This document shows, in pieces, positions 31,783-40,191 of a DNA stretch of 64,000 bases. A program made the translations under genes and the position numbers. Positions within the stretch are counted from its first letter, which is position 1. Every line of letters begins with the position of its first letter. The DNA comes from Arsenicicoccus sp. oral taxon 190 (GTDB taxonomy: Bacteria; Actinomycetota; Actinomycetes; Actinomycetales; Dermatophilaceae). The stretch is from NCBI RefSeq assembly GCF_001189535.1, contig NZ_CP012070.1, positions 310,001 through 374,000 of the forward strand, given 5' to 3'. Below the pieces are notes generated by a model. The model did no database searches. It had not been told where the DNA came from and worked only from the letters and a program-made list of their open reading frames with translations.

Positions 31783-32175
31783 ATGACCCGCCGCCCTCGC
31801 CGCAACGCCGGCAAGCCGCAGAGCGCCGACATCGTCGGCCACCTGACCACCCTCGCGGCCTGGGAGGAGGGCCGCGACGCCGGCGCCTACACCACCTCGA
31901 CGCACGGCCGGACCCTCGAGCGGGAGGGTTTCATCCACTGCTCGTCGCCGGAGCAGCTGCCGCAGACGGCGCGCCGCTTCTACCAGGACGTCCCCGGGCC
32001 GCTGGTCGTGCTGATCATCGAGCCGGCGCTGCTCGGCCGCAGCCACCTCAAGCTCGAGCAGGTCGGCGACGAGACCTTCCCCCACCTGTATGGCGCGCTG
32101 CCGCCGGAGGCCGTCATCGCGGTGGTCCCGGCGTGGTTCGAGGAGGGGGAGCTGCGGCTCGGCTCGAGCCGCTGA
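31783..32175 (+). CDS. DUF952 family protein
   Basis: A 130-residue protein: IVGHLTTLAAWEEGRDAGAYTTSTHGRTLEREGFIHCSSPEQLPQTARRFYQDVPGPLVVLIIEP is the DUF952 signature (GFIHCS... motif, then HLYG). The family has an ADP-ribosyltransferase-like small fold with no agreed function. Its first 15 residues are basic. The start follows GATGAGG, and its last 62 bp are antisense to the end of the convergent methyltransferase-like gene. Confidence 0.87.
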   Translation: MTRRPRRNAGKPQSADIVGHLTTLAAWEEGRDAGAYTTSTHGRTLEREGFIHCSSPEQLPQTARRFYQDVPGPLVVLIIEPALLGRSHLKLEQVGDETFPHLYGALPPEAVIAVVPAWFEEGELRLGSSR

Positions 32176-32848
32176 CCCGGGGCGCGGCGCAGACGTGGAC
32201 CACGTCCGGCGGCCCGGCCCCCCGGTCCACCAGCTCGACGGTGACCTCGGCGTAGACCTCCCGCAGCCGCCTCTCGAAGGCGGGCGACGGCGACGCCGAC
32301 CAGTAGCCGCACACCCCGCCGGGGGCGAGCATCCGGGCCACGGCACGCAGGCCGTCCGGCTCGTAGATCTCCGAGTTGCGTTGCGCCACCAGCCAGTCCG
32401 GGCCGTTGTCGGTGTCCAGCGCGATGGCGTCGTAGGGCGGGGCGGGGGTGGCGGCATACGCCTGGAGCGGCATCGTCGCGATCCGCACCCGCGCCAGGTC
32501 GGTGGCCGACAGCCCCCAGTGCGCCCGCAGGTAGCGCTCCCACCAGGTCACGACCAGCGGCTCGATCTCGACCACGTCCACCGCGCCGACGTCGGTCTGC
32601 AGCGCCTCGTGCACCGAGGCGCCGACCCCGAGGCCGCCGACCAGCAGGCGGGCGCCGGGGCGGGCGCGGGCGAGGACCGCCCGGACCAGGCGGCGCTCCG
32701 ACGCGGTGCGGCGGGTGTCCATGAGGAAGACCCCGTTGGCGATGACCTCGAAGTCGGCGCCGTCCCACCGCAGCGCCAGCTCGCCGTTGACCCCGTCGCC
32801 ACGGTCCACCAGGACGACCGGCCCGCCGAGAGGCTCGCCCAGACTCAT
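32114..32848 (-). CDS. Spermidine synthase-like (class I SAM-fold) protein
   Basis: A 244-residue protein. FEVIANGVFLMDTRRTASERRLVRAVLARA, LLVGGLGVGASVHEAL (SAM-type motif I), VDVVEIEPLVVTWWERYL (acidic loop) and YDAIALDTDNGPDWLV match the core of polyamine-synthase-like proteins. The typical gatekeeper Asp of SpeE is not clear, so true aminopropyltransferase activity is doubtful. The C-terminus, SSRAAAPPPRTTPGPPR, lies in the overlap with the convergent DUF952 gene and is probably disordered. Confidence 0.75.
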   Translation of the reverse strand: MSLGEPLGGPVVLVDRGDGVNGELALRWDGADFEVIANGVFLMDTRRTASERRLVRAVLARARPGARLLVGGLGVGASVHEALQTDVGAVDVVEIEPLVVTWWERYLRAHWGLSATDLARVRIATMPLQAYAATPAPPYDAIALDTDNGPDWLVAQRNSEIYEPDGLRAVARMLAPGGVCGYWSASPSPAFERRLREVYAEVTVELVDRGAGPPDVVHVCAAPRVSGSSRAAAPPPRTTPGPPR

Positions 32849-32945
32849 CCCGGCAGTATGCCGCTCCCCCGCCGTCGACGGGTAGCCGCCTGGCACGTGG
32901 GTATGCGCTCGGCACGAGCGTGTCCGCGAGCCGAAGGAGAATCGC

Positions 32946-33278
32946 ATGCTGACCACCATCCTGCTGCGCCGCATCGCCGCCCGGAGTGCCGCCGCCGTGG
33001 CCGCCACCGCCGTGGTGCTCGCGCCGGGCGTCGCGTCCGCCCAGCCGCTCCCGGCCGGGGCGACCGGACAGGTGCCCCACGCCCAGCGGCTCCCCGGGAC
33101 CGCCGTGGTCGCCGACACCTCGACCCCGGCTCCCACCACGACGACCACCGGTCGCGCCGTGACCCAGGGCGAGGGCGGGGACCTGCGCTCCGGCTACTTC
33201 CTGGGCGCGGTCGTGCTGGCTGCGCTCGTGGCGATGGGCGCGTGGTTCCTGCGCACCCGCCGCAACCGCCCTCAGTGA
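32946..33278 (+). CDS. Small secreted, membrane-anchored protein
   Basis: A 110-residue protein. Basic N-terminus MLTTILLRRIAARS then a hydrophobic stretch and ...GVASAQP is a Sec signal peptide with an A-x-A type cut near residue 32. A Thr/Pro-rich stalk (TSTPAPTTTTTGR) follows, then one membrane helix (FLGAVVLAALVAMGAWFL) and a basic tail RTRRNRPQ, so a type I orientation. Not recognised further. AAGGAGA precedes ATG 32946. Its end overlaps the convergent MFS gene by 7 bp. Confidence 0.7.
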   Translation: MLTTILLRRIAARSAAAVAATAVVLAPGVASAQPLPAGATGQVPHAQRLPGTAVVADTSTPAPTTTTTGRAVTQGEGGDLRSGYFLGAVVLAALVAMGAWFLRTRRNRPQ

Positions 33279-34960
33279 CGGGGGCGGGCCGCCCCGCCCA
33301 CCTCAGCCGCGTCCGTCGAGGAGCGGCGCCCGGCCTCGCGGCGCACTCGTAGCGCCCCGGCCAGGCCGAGCAGCAACGCCCCCGCCGCGACCAGCAGGGC
33401 GGTGCGGGTCGCTGCGGCAGCGCCCGACGCCACGGCCTCCACCACCGGGCCGGTCAACGGCCCGAGCGGCCCGTGCTCGCCCTGGGCGCGGAGCCCCGCC
33501 AGGAGGCCGCCGGCAGAGTCCACGGTGCGGCTGACCAGCCGGTCCGCCGTCGCCGGCGGCAGGCCCACCACCTCGCCGAGCCGCGCCGGCACCGCGGCGG
33601 CCAGCCCGGCGGCGAGGGCCGATCCGCCGAGGGCGGACCCCAGCGCTGCGCCCAGCTGGCGCACGGTGCTCTGGGTCGCCGAGCCCTGACCGGACAGGTC
33701 GGTGGGCAGGTCCGCGAGGACCGTGCTGGTGAGCTGGGCCGAGGCCAGCCCGAGGCCCACGCCGTAGACCACCAGCGGCAGGACCAGGAGGGGCACCGCG
33801 CTGCGGGCACCCACGACGAGGGCGACGGCGAGGACGCCCACGAGCTCCAGCAGCAGCCCGACGACGACGACCGTGGGGGCGCCCAGCCTCGCCGCCACGT
33901 GCCGGGCCGCCGCGCCGCTCGCGAAGGCGCCGAGGGCCATCGCGGCGAGCACCAGCCCCGTGCCCATCGTGGACAGGCCGGCGACGTTGACGAGGTAGAG
34001 CGGCAGCACCAGCACCAGGGCGAACTCCCCCACCGCGACCGCCCCGGCGGTCAGGTTGCCCCACGAGAAGGTCGGGTAGCCGAAGACGCTGAGGTCGAGC
34101 AGGGCGTCACGGCGGACCCGGGCGCGGTGCCGCTCCCAGAGCACGAAGAGACCGACGAAGAGCAGGCCCACCACCAGGGCGACGGGCACCACGCTGACGG
34201 GCGCGCCGGCGGGCCATGACCACCCCGCCACCGTGAAGCGCTGCGCCGGCGCCCACCAGCCGAGGGTGCTGCCCTCGATGAGCGCGAAGACCACGAGGCC
34301 GAAGCCGATGCCGCTGGTCAGCAGCCCGTCCACGTCGACCCCCCGGGCGGCCGGGCGACCGCGGGTCTGCGGCACCCACAGCAGCGTCCCCGCGACCACG
34401 GCCAGCCCGATGGGCACGTTGACCCAGAAGATCCACGGCCACGAGAACGTCTCCGTGAGCCAGCCACCGAGCAGCGGGCCCAGGGCGGCGCTGCCGGACA
34501 TCACCGCGCCCCACACCCCGAAGGCGGCCGCCCGGTCCCTGCCCCGGAAGGTCGAGCTCACCGTCGACAGGGTGGACGGCAGGATCAGCGCGCCGCCGAC
34601 GCCCTGCACGACCCGCGACCAGATGAGCGGGGTCACGCTCGTCGCGGTCGCGGCCAGCAGGCTGCCGACGAGGAAGGCGAGGACCCCCACCACGAAGGTG
34701 GTGCGGCGGCCGACCCGGTCCCCCACGCGCCCCGCGGTCAGCAGCAGCGCCGCGAAGACGACGCTGTAGATGCTGTTGACCCACTGGGCGTCGGTGAGGT
34801 CCAGGTGCAGGGCGCCCATGATGGTCGGGAGCGCCACCCCGACGATGGTGCCGTCCAGCACGATCATCGCCAGACCGGCGGCGAGCACGGCGAGCGCCTT
34901 CCACCGCTGCGGGTCCTGGGGTGGGGTGATGGCGGTCGGGGTGGGGGTGGGGGTGGTCAC
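33272..34960 (-). CDS. MFS drug:H+ antiporter, DHA2 (14-TMS) family
   Basis: A 562-residue transporter. LAVLAAGLAMIVLDGTIVGVALPTIM is helix 1 with the DHA2 motif (LDxTIVNVALP). GRVGDRVGRRTTFVVG is motif A, WSRVVQGVGGALILPST motif B and GVWGAVMSGSAALGPLLGGWLTE motif C. About 14 helices in all. Likely exports drugs, dyes or natural product via the proton gradient. GTG 34960 is chosen because GAGGAG lies 9 nt upstream, though an in-frame ATG at 35017 exists without a good site. N-terminal TPTPTPTA repeat. Confidence 0.88.
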   Translation of the reverse strand: MTTPTPTPTAITPPQDPQRWKALAVLAAGLAMIVLDGTIVGVALPTIMGALHLDLTDAQWVNSIYSVVFAALLLTAGRVGDRVGRRTTFVVGVLAFLVGSLLAATATSVTPLIWSRVVQGVGGALILPSTLSTVSSTFRGRDRAAAFGVWGAVMSGSAALGPLLGGWLTETFSWPWIFWVNVPIGLAVVAGTLLWVPQTRGRPAARGVDVDGLLTSGIGFGLVVFALIEGSTLGWWAPAQRFTVAGWSWPAGAPVSVVPVALVVGLLFVGLFVLWERHRARVRRDALLDLSVFGYPTFSWGNLTAGAVAVGEFALVLVLPLYLVNVAGLSTMGTGLVLAAMALGAFASGAAARHVAARLGAPTVVVVGLLLELVGVLAVALVVGARSAVPLLVLPLVVYGVGLGLASAQLTSTVLADLPTDLSGQGSATQSTVRQLGAALGSALGGSALAAGLAAAVPARLGEVVGLPPATADRLVSRTVDSAGGLLAGLRAQGEHGPLGPLTGPVVEAVASGAAAATRTALLVAAGALLLGLAGALRVRREAGRRSSTDAAEVGGAARPRH

Positions 34961-35084
34961 GGTGTCGCTCCTCGGGTCGTCCTCGACCAGCGTCACCCCG
35001 TCTCCCGGGCGCGGCATCGCGCAAAAGGTGGACCCCGGGGTCCCCCCGGGGTCGATCACCGCCGCGCTGCGATCGGCGCTGCCG

Positions 35085-35255
35085 TCAGCGGCCGCCGCCC
35101 TTGAGCTCCACGACGAGGTCGTCGAGGGCCCGGGCCAGCGTCGGCATCGCGGCGCGGACCGTGTCGTGCTGGCGGGCGAGGTAGTCCGGGTCGCTGCCGG
35201 TCTCGAGCCAGGCGCGCACGACGGCGTCGAGGGCGTTGAGTCGACGGTCTTCCAT
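35085..35255 (-). CDS. Small protein of unknown function (56 aa)
   Basis: ATG 35255 is preceded by AAGGAGGTCA, an almost perfect Shine-Dalgarno, 5-8 nt upstream. It encodes MEDRRLNALDAVVRAWLETG..., acidic and helical, with an LARALDDLVVELKGGG end and no Cys or membrane segment. It lies 125 bp before the MFS gene on the same strand and may be in its leader. Not recognised. The ribosome site is the main evidence for it. Confidence 0.6.
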   Translation of the reverse strand: MEDRRLNALDAVVRAWLETGSDPDYLARQHDTVRAAMPTLARALDDLVVELKGGGR

Positions 35256-35409
35256 GGGGTGACCTCCTTGTCACGGGTTCTGCACATCTTGACACCCCGG
35301 GCGCGGGGACCGCACCCGGGGTGCGTCTGCCGGGTCGGTCAGGGGCCGCCCCCGCCCGCCATGCGAGCACGGGTTGGGTGCCCCGGTGCGCCCCGCTAGC
35401 GTCACGCGC

Positions 35410-36030
35410 ATGGACATCTCGATGGAGAGCTTCCACGACGGGGGGACCAAGCGGGGGGCCGTGCTGCGTCGGCTGGGGCCGACCGAGCTGCGGGCCGTGA
35501 CGGTCTACCGCGGCGACGGGGGGCTGCAGCGGGTCGACCGGGTGCTGACGCACACGGGGGACGTGCGGGACTGGACGACCCTGACGGTGACCACCCCGTC
35601 GGGGAGCACGTCGGCGCGCCGGGTGACGCCCACGTCGTTGGAGGCGCAGGGCCGGACCCGGGCGGTGCCGGCCGACACCCTGCCCGGGTGCGCGGGCCCG
35701 GTCGTGCTGGCGCAGATGCTGGCGGGCTGCCACACCGAGGCGGAGTTCCACGCCCTCGACGAGGCCGACCCCCTGGCCGACCCGGTGCCGGCGCACTACA
35801 GCGTCGGCAACCCCGAGCAGGTGACCCTCCCCGGCCAGGGCACGCGCGAGCTGGGCAGCGTGACGCTTTACCGCGACGAAGAGCCGACCGAGCGGCACTG
35901 GTTCGACAGCCACGAGGTCGTGGCCAGCGACTGGCAGGGGCCGCGCACCTACCACGTCGGCTCCGCGCGGGAGCTGCTCGAGGGGCTGGACGACGAGGTC
36001 GCCGCCGTGGTGCGCGAGTTCATCGCCTGA
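35410..36030 (+). CDS. Hypothetical protein, 206 aa
   Basis: Soluble, beta-rich looking protein starting MDISMESFHDGGTKRGAVLRRLG. Two halves look internally similar (TELRAVTVYRGDGGLQ... and RELGSVTLYRDEEPTE..., each followed by a charged W/H stretch), suggesting a duplicated domain. No signal peptide, no known motif. The start is ATG 35410, with no strong ribosome site. A strong hairpin terminator follows at 36042. I do not recognise the family. Confidence 0.55.
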   Translation: MDISMESFHDGGTKRGAVLRRLGPTELRAVTVYRGDGGLQRVDRVLTHTGDVRDWTTLTVTTPSGSTSARRVTPTSLEAQGRTRAVPADTLPGCAGPVVLAQMLAGCHTEAEFHALDEADPLADPVPAHYSVGNPEQVTLPGQGTRELGSVTLYRDEEPTERHWFDSHEVVASDWQGPRTYHVGSARELLEGLDDEVAAVVREFIA

Positions 36031-36041
36031 CCCGCTCAGCC

Positions 36042-36102
36042 CCGTATGCCGAAGCCCGCCGCCTGCCTCGTGGAGGCGGGCGGCGGGCGGCGGCATACGG
36101 CG
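36042..36102. terminator. Large GC-rich hairpin with GTATGCCG at the stem base
   Basis: Outer arms CCGTATGCCG (from 36042) and CGGCATACGG (to about 36101), inner arms CCCGCCGCC/GGCGGCGGG and GCCT/AGGC around a short loop. It lies between the convergent hypothetical gene and the SAF oxidoreductase, so a bidirectional terminator. Bases 36042-36063 recur exactly at 42729-42750. Confidence 0.8.
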
Positions 36103-36106
36103 CAGG

Positions 36107-37390
36107 TCAGGCCAGCCCGGCCTGCTCCTCGCGCAGCGCGTCGACGAGCCGGCCCTGGGGCAGCTCGACGTCGGCGTAGGTGAGGTATTCGTCCTTCTTG
36201 ACGTCGCGCGTGAGCACGCAGCCCTCGGCCACGCCCATCGGCAGCAGGTCCTCGGCGGCGGTGACGCCCGCGGCCTCGCACTGGCCGTAGGTGTCGTAGC
36301 CGCCCAGCCCGTCGAGCGTGTGCCCGGCCTGCAGGTCACGCTTGGCCACGGTGATGACCTCGACGGTGGGCTTGCCGGCGGGGGTGATCGCGTAGTCCCC
36401 GAAGAGGACCGCGCGGGCCACCGTCAGCGGCACCTCGAAGTGGCACAGGTGGTAGGGCGTGTAGAAGGAATAGAGCGGCCCGTCGCCCAGCTTGTAGAGC
36501 TTGAGGTAGTGCTGCTGCTTGGGGTCGTCGTGCGTGGCGAAGCAGTAGACGCCCGGGCCCGGCTGGGCCCCCACGACGTAGTCCACGACACCGCCGAGCT
36601 CCTTGAGCCGCTCGACGTCGTAGAGCTTGGTCGCGGCGTCGATGTGCTCGCGGTGGTCGGCGCCCTTGAGGCCGCGCTTCTCGACCGTCATGCCCGTGGC
36701 GTTGGCGACGAGCGCCTGCTCGAAGGACACCTTGGTGCCGTCCGCGAAGCTGGTCACCATGTAGGGGTCCTGCCCCCACTGCTTGGCGAACCCCTCCTGC
36801 GTGGTGGGGTTGCGGTACTCGTCCTGCAGGCCCTTGATGTTGCCCATGACCAGCGGGGTGAGCCCGATGGACTTCACGAAGCGGTAGAGGTTCATCTGCA
36901 CGCCCGGCTGGTCGCCGTCGCACCCGGTGATGATGACGCCCTTGGCCAGCGCCCGCTGCTTGAGCGCGTAGCCGACGGTGCCGTCGACCTCGGCGTTGAG
37001 CAGCACGACGTGCTTGCCGCCCTCGATCGCGTCGGCGACCACGTGCGCGCCGTACTCCACCGCGCCGGTGGCCTCGACGATCGCGTCGACCGACTGCGAG
37101 CCGGTGACGGCCGTGTGGTCGCTCGTGATGACGTGCTTGCCGGCCTGGACGGCCGCGTCGAGCGCCTCGGCGCTGTCGACGACCTCCCACTCGCTGATGC
37201 CGGCCTCGGAGTAGGCGCGCTCGGCGTTGGCCTGCGTGCGGTTGACGATCGCGACGACCTCCATGCCGGGCACCGAGCTGGTCACCTGATTGACGAAGCC
37301 GCGGCCCATGAAGCCCGCACCGACCAGCGCGACCTTGATCGGGTTGCCCTCGGCCTCGCGCTGGGCCAGGGCGGTGTCGACGATGATCAT
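36107..37390 (-). CDS. NAD(P)-dependent oxidoreductase with C-terminal SAF domain
   Basis: A 427-residue protein. KVALVGAGFMGRGFVNQV is the Rossmann loop, followed by VDAIVEATGAVEYGAHVV and VVLLNAEVDGTVG, as in homoserine-dehydrogenase-like enzymes. The C-terminus MGVAEGCVLTRDVKKDEYLTYADVEL is a SAF domain. Such proteins occur with sugar nucleotide genes and probably reduce or aldol-shift a keto sugar; exact reaction unknown. Last gene of the leftward operon, its ATG overlapped by nothing but its stop is 36 nt from the hairpin. Starts 4 nt inside the rfbC end. Confidence 0.82.
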   Translation of the reverse strand: MIIVDTALAQREAEGNPIKVALVGAGFMGRGFVNQVTSSVPGMEVVAIVNRTQANAERAYSEAGISEWEVVDSAEALDAAVQAGKHVITSDHTAVTGSQSVDAIVEATGAVEYGAHVVADAIEGGKHVVLLNAEVDGTVGYALKQRALAKGVIITGCDGDQPGVQMNLYRFVKSIGLTPLVMGNIKGLQDEYRNPTTQEGFAKQWGQDPYMVTSFADGTKVSFEQALVANATGMTVEKRGLKGADHREHIDAATKLYDVERLKELGGVVDYVVGAQPGPGVYCFATHDDPKQQHYLKLYKLGDGPLYSFYTPYHLCHFEVPLTVARAVLFGDYAITPAGKPTVEVITVAKRDLQAGHTLDGLGGYDTYGQCEAAGVTAAEDLLPMGVAEGCVLTRDVKKDEYLTYADVELPQGRLVDALREEQAGLA

Positions 37391-37983
37391 GCGTCCTCCT
37401 TGAGCTGCGCCTGGCGCGGCGCGGGCAGGGTCGCGGGCTTGTCGACGTCGTCGCGGTCGGCGAAGAGCGGCCAGGACGCGTCCTTGTCGGAGATGACCTC
37501 GATCTCGCGGCCCCAGTCGATGCCGAAGGCCGGGTCGTCGTAGCGGAAGCCGCGCTCGGTGTTGGGCGTGTAGGCGTGGGACACCTGGTAGGTGACCTCG
37601 CAGTCGTCCTCGAGCGTCAGGTAGCCGTGCGCGAAGTACTCCGGCACGTAGAGCGCCTGGCGGTTGTCGGCCGTCAGCTCCACCTTGACGTGCTGCAGGT
37701 AGGTGGGGCTCTCGGGGCGCATGTCGACGATCACGTCGATGATGCGGCCGCGGATGCAGCGGACCAGCTTGGCCTCGGGGGCCGGGTCGATCTGCTGGTG
37801 CATGCCGCGGATGGTGCCGGCCCTGTAGTTGTAGGACATGTTGCACTGGATGACGGCCGGGTTGAGGCCGGCGGCCTCGAACTCCTGGGTGCAGAAGGTC
37901 CGGGCGAAGAAGCCACGGTCGTCCTCGAGCAGCTTGAGGTCGATCAGGGCCGGGCCCTCGATGTCGAAGGTGCGGAACTCCAT
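37387..37983 (-). CDS. rfbC: dTDP-4-dehydrorhamnose 3,5-epimerase-like (RmlC fold)
   Basis: A 198-residue cupin. GPALIDLKLLEDDRGFFARTF, GTIRGMHQQIDPAPEAKLVRC (with the catalytic His of the RGLHxQ motif) and YVPEYFAHGYLTLEDDCEVTYQVS match RmlC. It should epimerise C3/C5 of a 4-keto-6-deoxyhexose nucleotide, though with a cytidylyltransferase beside it the substrate may be CDP-linked. ATG 37983 shares a base with the epimerase stop (TGATG); stop overlaps the next ATG (ATGA). Confidence 0.85.
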   Translation of the reverse strand: MEFRTFDIEGPALIDLKLLEDDRGFFARTFCTQEFEAAGLNPAVIQCNMSYNYRAGTIRGMHQQIDPAPEAKLVRCIRGRIIDVIVDMRPESPTYLQHVKVELTADNRQALYVPEYFAHGYLTLEDDCEVTYQVSHAYTPNTERGFRYDDPAFGIDWGREIEVISDKDASWPLFADRDDVDKPATLPAPRQAQLKEDA

Positions 37984-39023
37984 CAGAGGATGCTCCCCGC
38001 CGGCTTGGTCCAGAACATCTGGTCGTCGATCTGCTTGGTGCGCATCAGGTGCTCCAGCTGCTTGAGGCGGGTGTGGCCGCGGCCGGTGAAGGTCGCCTCG
38101 TCCAGGTCGATGGTCGTGAAGACCTCGGCCAGCTGCTGGGCGCCGCGCTCGGCGTCCCACTCGCTCGCGTAGCCCGGGAGCTGGGTGGCGATCTTGTCGA
38201 AGTTGACCTTGTAGGAGCGGTTGTCGCCGGCGTTGTCGCCGAAGGTGACCTCGCAGCCCGGGAAGGCCGCGCCGACGATCTCGGCGATCTCGCGGACCCG
38301 CCAGTTGTGCTCGGTCTTGCCGACGTTGAAGATCTGCTGGTGCACGGCCTCGCGCGGCGCGGTGATCGCGCAGCGGATCGACTTGGCGATGTCCAGGGCG
38401 TGGACCAGCGGACGCCACGGGGTACCGTCGGAGGTCATCGCGATCCTCTTGGTGGTGTAGGCGAGGCCCGACAGGTTGTTGAGCACGATGTCGAAGCGCA
38501 TGCGCGGGGAGGCGCCGTACGCCGTCGCGTTGCGCATGAAGGTGGGCGAGAAGTTGTCGTCGCCCATCGGCAGCACGTCCCGCTCGACCATCGCCTTGCA
38601 CTCGGCATACGCGGTCTGCGGGTTGACCTGGGACTGCTCGTCGACCACGCCGTCGGCCACGCCGTACACGGAGCAGCTGGACATGTAGACGAACCGCGGG
38701 ACGCCGGCCTGCTTGGCCAGCTCGGCGAGCTTGACCGAGCCCTTGTGGTTGACGTCGTAGGTGACGTTGGGGATCAGCGCGCCGAGCGGGTCGTTGGACA
38801 GCTCGGCCATGTGCACGATGGCGTCGTGGCCGCGGACGTCCTCGACCGTGAGGTTGCGGATGTCCTTGCGCAGGGTCTTGGCGCCGAGGTCGACGCCGTT
38901 GTAGAGCCAGCCCTGGGCGTAGAAGCCCGTGTCGACGCCGGTGACGTCGTGGCCGTCACGGATGAGCTCCGCGGCGACGAGACAGCCGAGGTAGCCCTCG
39001 GTACCAGTAACCAGAACCTTCAT
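37983..39023 (-). CDS. NAD-dependent epimerase/dehydratase
   Basis: A 346-residue extended SDR. KVLVTGTEGYLGCLVAAELI is the GxxGxxG loop, SSCSVYG the catalytic Ser/Thr part, and YAECKAMVE the YxxxK pair. It is of the UDP-glucose-epimerase-like group. In CDP-sugar operons the usual second enzyme is CDP-glucose 4,6-dehydratase; this protein lacks close likeness to that enzyme as I recall it, but could be its substitute. Follows rfbF by 10 bp; ATG 39023. Confidence 0.85.
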   Translation of the reverse strand: MKVLVTGTEGYLGCLVAAELIRDGHDVTGVDTGFYAQGWLYNGVDLGAKTLRKDIRNLTVEDVRGHDAIVHMAELSNDPLGALIPNVTYDVNHKGSVKLAELAKQAGVPRFVYMSSCSVYGVADGVVDEQSQVNPQTAYAECKAMVERDVLPMGDDNFSPTFMRNATAYGASPRMRFDIVLNNLSGLAYTTKRIAMTSDGTPWRPLVHALDIAKSIRCAITAPREAVHQQIFNVGKTEHNWRVREIAEIVGAAFPGCEVTFGDNAGDNRSYKVNFDKIATQLPGYASEWDAERGAQQLAEVFTTIDLDEATFTGRGHTRLKQLEHLMRTKQIDDQMFWTKPAGSIL

Positions 39024-39033
39024 GTGGATGTCC

Positions 39034-39879
39034 TCAGTCCTTCCAGATCTTCCAGGGAGCCTTGTCCTCGTCCCAGAGCCCGTTGAGCTCCTTCCAGTCG
39101 CGGAAGGTGTCCATGCCCATCCAGAAGCCCTCGTGCTCGTAGACGGCGAGCTCGCCGTCGCGGGAGACGTGGCGCAGCGGGCCCTTCTCGAGCATGTCCT
39201 CGTCGTCGATGTCCGCGAGGTAGCGGTCGACGAACTCGCGCTTCATCATGAAGAAGCCGCCGCTGACCCAACCGGTCGCGAGGGTCGGCTTCTCGTTGAA
39301 CTCCGTGACCATCTCGCCCGCGTCGTCCACGTGCATCTCGCCGTAGCGGGAGGCGGGGTGGACACCGGTGACGCAGGCCATCTTGTCCATGCGGACGGCG
39401 TGGTTGACCTCGGCGGTGATGTCGATGTCGCCGATGCCGTCGCCGTAGGTGAGCATGAACCACGGGGCGTCGAGGTACTTCGCGACGAGCTTGACGCGGC
39501 CGCCGGTGCCGGCGTCCAGACCGGTCTCGACCAGGGTGATCTCCCAGTCCTCCTCGGTCTTGTCGCCGCCGATGAACTCCGGCTCCTGGCCGGGGCGCAG
39601 GACCACGTCGGCGGAGAGCCGCTTGCGGTCCAGGAAGTAGCTCTTGATGACGTCGGACTTGTAGCCGAGGCACAGCACGAACTTGCGGAAGCCGTGCTCG
39701 TAGTAGGTCTTCATGATGTGCCACACGATGGGCTTGTCGCCGATGGCGATCATGGGCTTGGGGAGCTTCTCGCTCGCCTCCCGGATGCGGGTGCCCTGTC
39801 CGCCGCAGAGGATCACGACGGGGATCTCGGAGACGTCCACGGCGGCGCCCCCCGGCCCCTGAGCCTGGTCAGCAGTCAC
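39034..39879 (-). CDS. rfbF: Glucose-1-phosphate cytidylyltransferase
   Basis: A 281-residue nucleotidyltransferase. VVILCGGQGTRIREASEKLPKPMIAIGDKPIVWHIMKTYYEHG is the CTP-binding signature with the catalytic Arg and Lys. DAPWFMLTYGDGIGDIDI has the metal Asp, and ATGWVSGGFFMMKREF and the C-terminal EGFWMGMDTFRDWKELNGLWDEDKAPW are specific for RfbF. It makes CDP-glucose from CTP and glucose-1-phosphate, first step to CDP-linked deoxysugars. GTG 39879 (VTADQAQGPGG) gives a 19-residue N-terminal tail; first gene of this operon. Confidence 0.92.
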   Translation of the reverse strand: MTADQAQGPGGAAVDVSEIPVVILCGGQGTRIREASEKLPKPMIAIGDKPIVWHIMKTYYEHGFRKFVLCLGYKSDVIKSYFLDRKRLSADVVLRPGQEPEFIGGDKTEEDWEITLVETGLDAGTGGRVKLVAKYLDAPWFMLTYGDGIGDIDITAEVNHAVRMDKMACVTGVHPASRYGEMHVDDAGEMVTEFNEKPTLATGWVSGGFFMMKREFVDRYLADIDDEDMLEKGPLRHVSRDGELAVYEHEGFWMGMDTFRDWKELNGLWDEDKAPWKIWKD

Positions 39880-40191
39880 TCTTCAGCTTCTTTCTCTCGT
39901 GGAGACTGGCGCGTCGGCTGCGCCTCGGTATGCCGTGCCCCCGACCGCAGGAGCGTGGTGCTGCTCCTGGATCCCTCCCCGCCGACCCGGCGTCGACGTG
40001 CGACGGCCTCGATGGATGCTCGGCTCGATCACTGGTCTCGGGAAGGTCACGACCTTCATGACTCTAGGTGTCGGTGATCGCGGCGCGAAGGCGACCGGGG
40101 GTTAATCACGAAGATGCGTCAAACCGTGCGCGCAGCGTCACGATCATGCGCGGACAGTGATGCCCGAGCTGTCCCGATCCGCCCCGAGAGG
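39880..40191. promoter_or_regulatory. 312-bp intergenic region before rfbF
   Basis: Holds no convincing gene. It must contain the leftward promoter of the nucleotide-sugar operon and the terminator of the aldo-keto reductase gene. TTGACG on the minus strand (complement of 40117-40122 region) could be a -35 box but no matching -10 was found. One GTATGCC word lies at 39928. Less GC-rich than surrounding coding DNA around 40060-40145. Confidence 0.35.

Noticed and set aside
37394..38601. Longer upstream frames for the SAF oxidoreductase and rfbC
   Set aside because: They run antisense-like through the neighbouring genes in a shifted frame; four-base overlaps fix the real starts.
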